A stretch of 64,000 nucleotides of DNA, taken from the NCBI RefSeq assembly GCF_003626645.1, contig NZ_RBAM01000003.1:62001-126000 (forward strand). Direction: 5' to 3'. Below, piece after piece: positions 63,241 through 64,000 of the stretch. The position numbers and the translations under genes are program-made. Under the pieces are notes generated by a model that was given only the letters and a program-made list of their open reading frames with translations, was not told where the DNA came from and did not search any database. The DNA is from Streptomyces klenkii (GTDB taxonomy: Bacteria > Actinomycetota > Actinomycetes > Streptomycetales > Streptomycetaceae). Each line of letters opens with the position of its first letter. Position 1 is the stretch's first letter.

Positions 63241-64000
63241 TCAGCCGGCCATGCCCTCCACCATCTCCTCGGACAGGTCCGAGAGGTTGGACTCGGTGCC
63301 GGGGATGCCGAGGTCCTGGGCGCGCTTGTCGGCCATGGCCAGCAGGCGCCGGATGCGGCCCGCGACGGCGTCCTTGGTCAGCGGCGGGTCGGCCAGCGCG
63401 CCGAGCTCCTCCAGCGACGCCTGCTTGTGCTCCATGCGCAGCCGGCCCGCGGCGGCGAGGTGCTCGGGCACCTCCTCGCCCAGGATCTCCAGCGCGCGCT
63501 GCACCCGGGCGCCGGCCGCGACCGCGGCGCGGGCCGAACGGCGCAGGTTGGCGTCGTCGAAGTTGGCGAGGCGGTTGGCCGTGGCCCGGACCTCGCGGCG
63601 CATCCGCCGCTCCTCCCAGGCCAGCACCGACTCGTGCGCGCCCAGCCGGGTCAGCAGGGCGCCGATCGCGTCGCCGTCGCGGACGACCACGCGGTCCACG
63701 CCGCGCACCTCGCGCGCCTTGGCCGCGATCTGGAGCCGGCGGGCCGCGCCGACCAGCGCGAGCGCCGCCTCGGGCCCGGGGCAGGTCACCTCCAGGGAGG
63801 AGGAGCGGCCGGGCTCGGTGAGGGAGCCGTGCGCGAGGAAGGCGCCCCGCCAGGCGGCCTCGGCATCGCAGGTGGCACCGGAGACGACCTGCGGGGGCAG
63901 CCCGCGGATCGGCCGGCCGCGGCCGTCGACCAGGCCGGTCTGGCGCGCCAGCTGGTCACCGCCCGCCACCACCCGGACCACGTACCGGCTGCCTCTGCGG
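63241..64000 (-). CDS. whiA: Sporulation transcription regulator WhiA, 3' part
   Basis: The C-terminal 250 or so residues of WhiA; the N-terminal LAGLIDADG-like part is cut by the window edge. Visible are [60 protein letters not shown] and the C-terminal [23 protein letters not shown]. WhiA works with WhiB to switch on cell division genes in sporulating aerial hyphae. It is a strong marker of a Streptomyces-type organism. The normal gene encodes about 330 residues. Confidence 0.95.
   Translation of the reverse strand, partial: RRGSRYVVRVVAGGDQLARQTGLVDGRGRPIRGLPPQVVSGATCDAEAAWRGAFLAHGSLTEPGRSSSLEVTCPGPEAALALVGAARRLQIAAKAREVRGVDRVVVRDGDAIGALLTRLGAHESVLAWEERRMRREVRATANRLANFDDANLRRSARAAVAAGARVQRALEILGEEVPEHLAAAGRLRMEHKQASLEELGALADPPLTKDAVAGRIRRLLAMADKRAQDLGIPGTESNLSDLSEEMVEGMAG

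Overview
The window is a stretch of a high-GC actinobacterial chromosome, almost certainly Streptomyces. Support comes from very high GC with GC-rich third codon positions, frequent GTG/TTG starts, many four-base start/stop overlaps, a sporulation regulator (whiA, cut by the right edge), an RbpA-type RNA polymerase-binding protein and a complete ectABCD cluster. Gene order from dapD through suf, ctaAB, the pentose-phosphate genes and the gap-pgk-tpiA-secG-pgi block is the conserved core layout of Streptomyces chromosomes. No rRNA, tRNA, CRISPR array, transposase or phage gene was recognised.

Layout. (1) 1-8690: a cobalamin riboswitch followed by a tightly coupled late cobalamin operon, cobD-cobQ-chelatase(BchI/BchD fusion)-cobO-cobB-cobE-cobC. 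(2) 8738-10898: a bile-acid/sodium-symporter-type transporter convergent with an amidohydrolase. (3) 11248-14609: the ectoine/hydroxyectoine operon ectABCD, with a palindrome next to its -10 box and a terminator after it. (4) 14626-18921: a PLP enzyme, a polytopic membrane protein and a NarL-type two-component system. (5) 18933-31563: mixed metabolic and accessory genes: beta-lactamase-fold hydrolase, uronate-dehydrogenase-like reductase, tandem TerD protein, LLM flavin enzyme, Tat-exported PhoX-like protein, a large acidic protein of unknown function, a secreted nuclease, a dapA-like gene, dapD and a VOC protein. (6) 31603-35310: agmatine deiminase, then a compositionally different HTH-P-loop NTPase-Sel1 protein and a small single-pass membrane protein. 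(7) 35324-42027: the suf iron-sulfur operon sufR-B-D-Rieske-C-S-U-T, with a palindrome at the sufR start. (8) 42243-47613: an ABC-2 exporter, heme A synthase (ctaA), a TIM-barrel amidohydrolase, a small unknown protein and protoheme IX farnesyltransferase (ctaB). (9) 48047-54731: pentose-phosphate operon tkt-tal-zwf-opcA-pgl. (10) 54799-60537: pgi, an RbpA-like gene, secG, tpiA, pgk and gap on the minus strand. (11) 60669-64000: a secreted M14 carboxypeptidase and the 3' part of whiA.

How the genes work together. Blocks 9 and 10 carry glycolysis and the oxidative and non-oxidative pentose-phosphate branches. Blocks 7 and 8 supply Fe-S clusters and heme A for respiration. Block 3 makes osmoprotectants, and block 1 makes the corrin cofactor under B12 feedback.

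Points that ordinary annotation does not explain: a dispersed ~50-58 bp repeat with four half-copies, two of which form a 115 bp near-palindrome; a known type of Streptomyces intergenic hairpin repeat sitting in frame inside cobB; short tandem duplications at several gene borders; two operator-like palindromes ahead of a dapA-like gene that has no regulator nearby; six likely leaderless genes; and the HTH-NTPase-Sel1/small membrane protein island, which is the best candidate here for an undescribed system.
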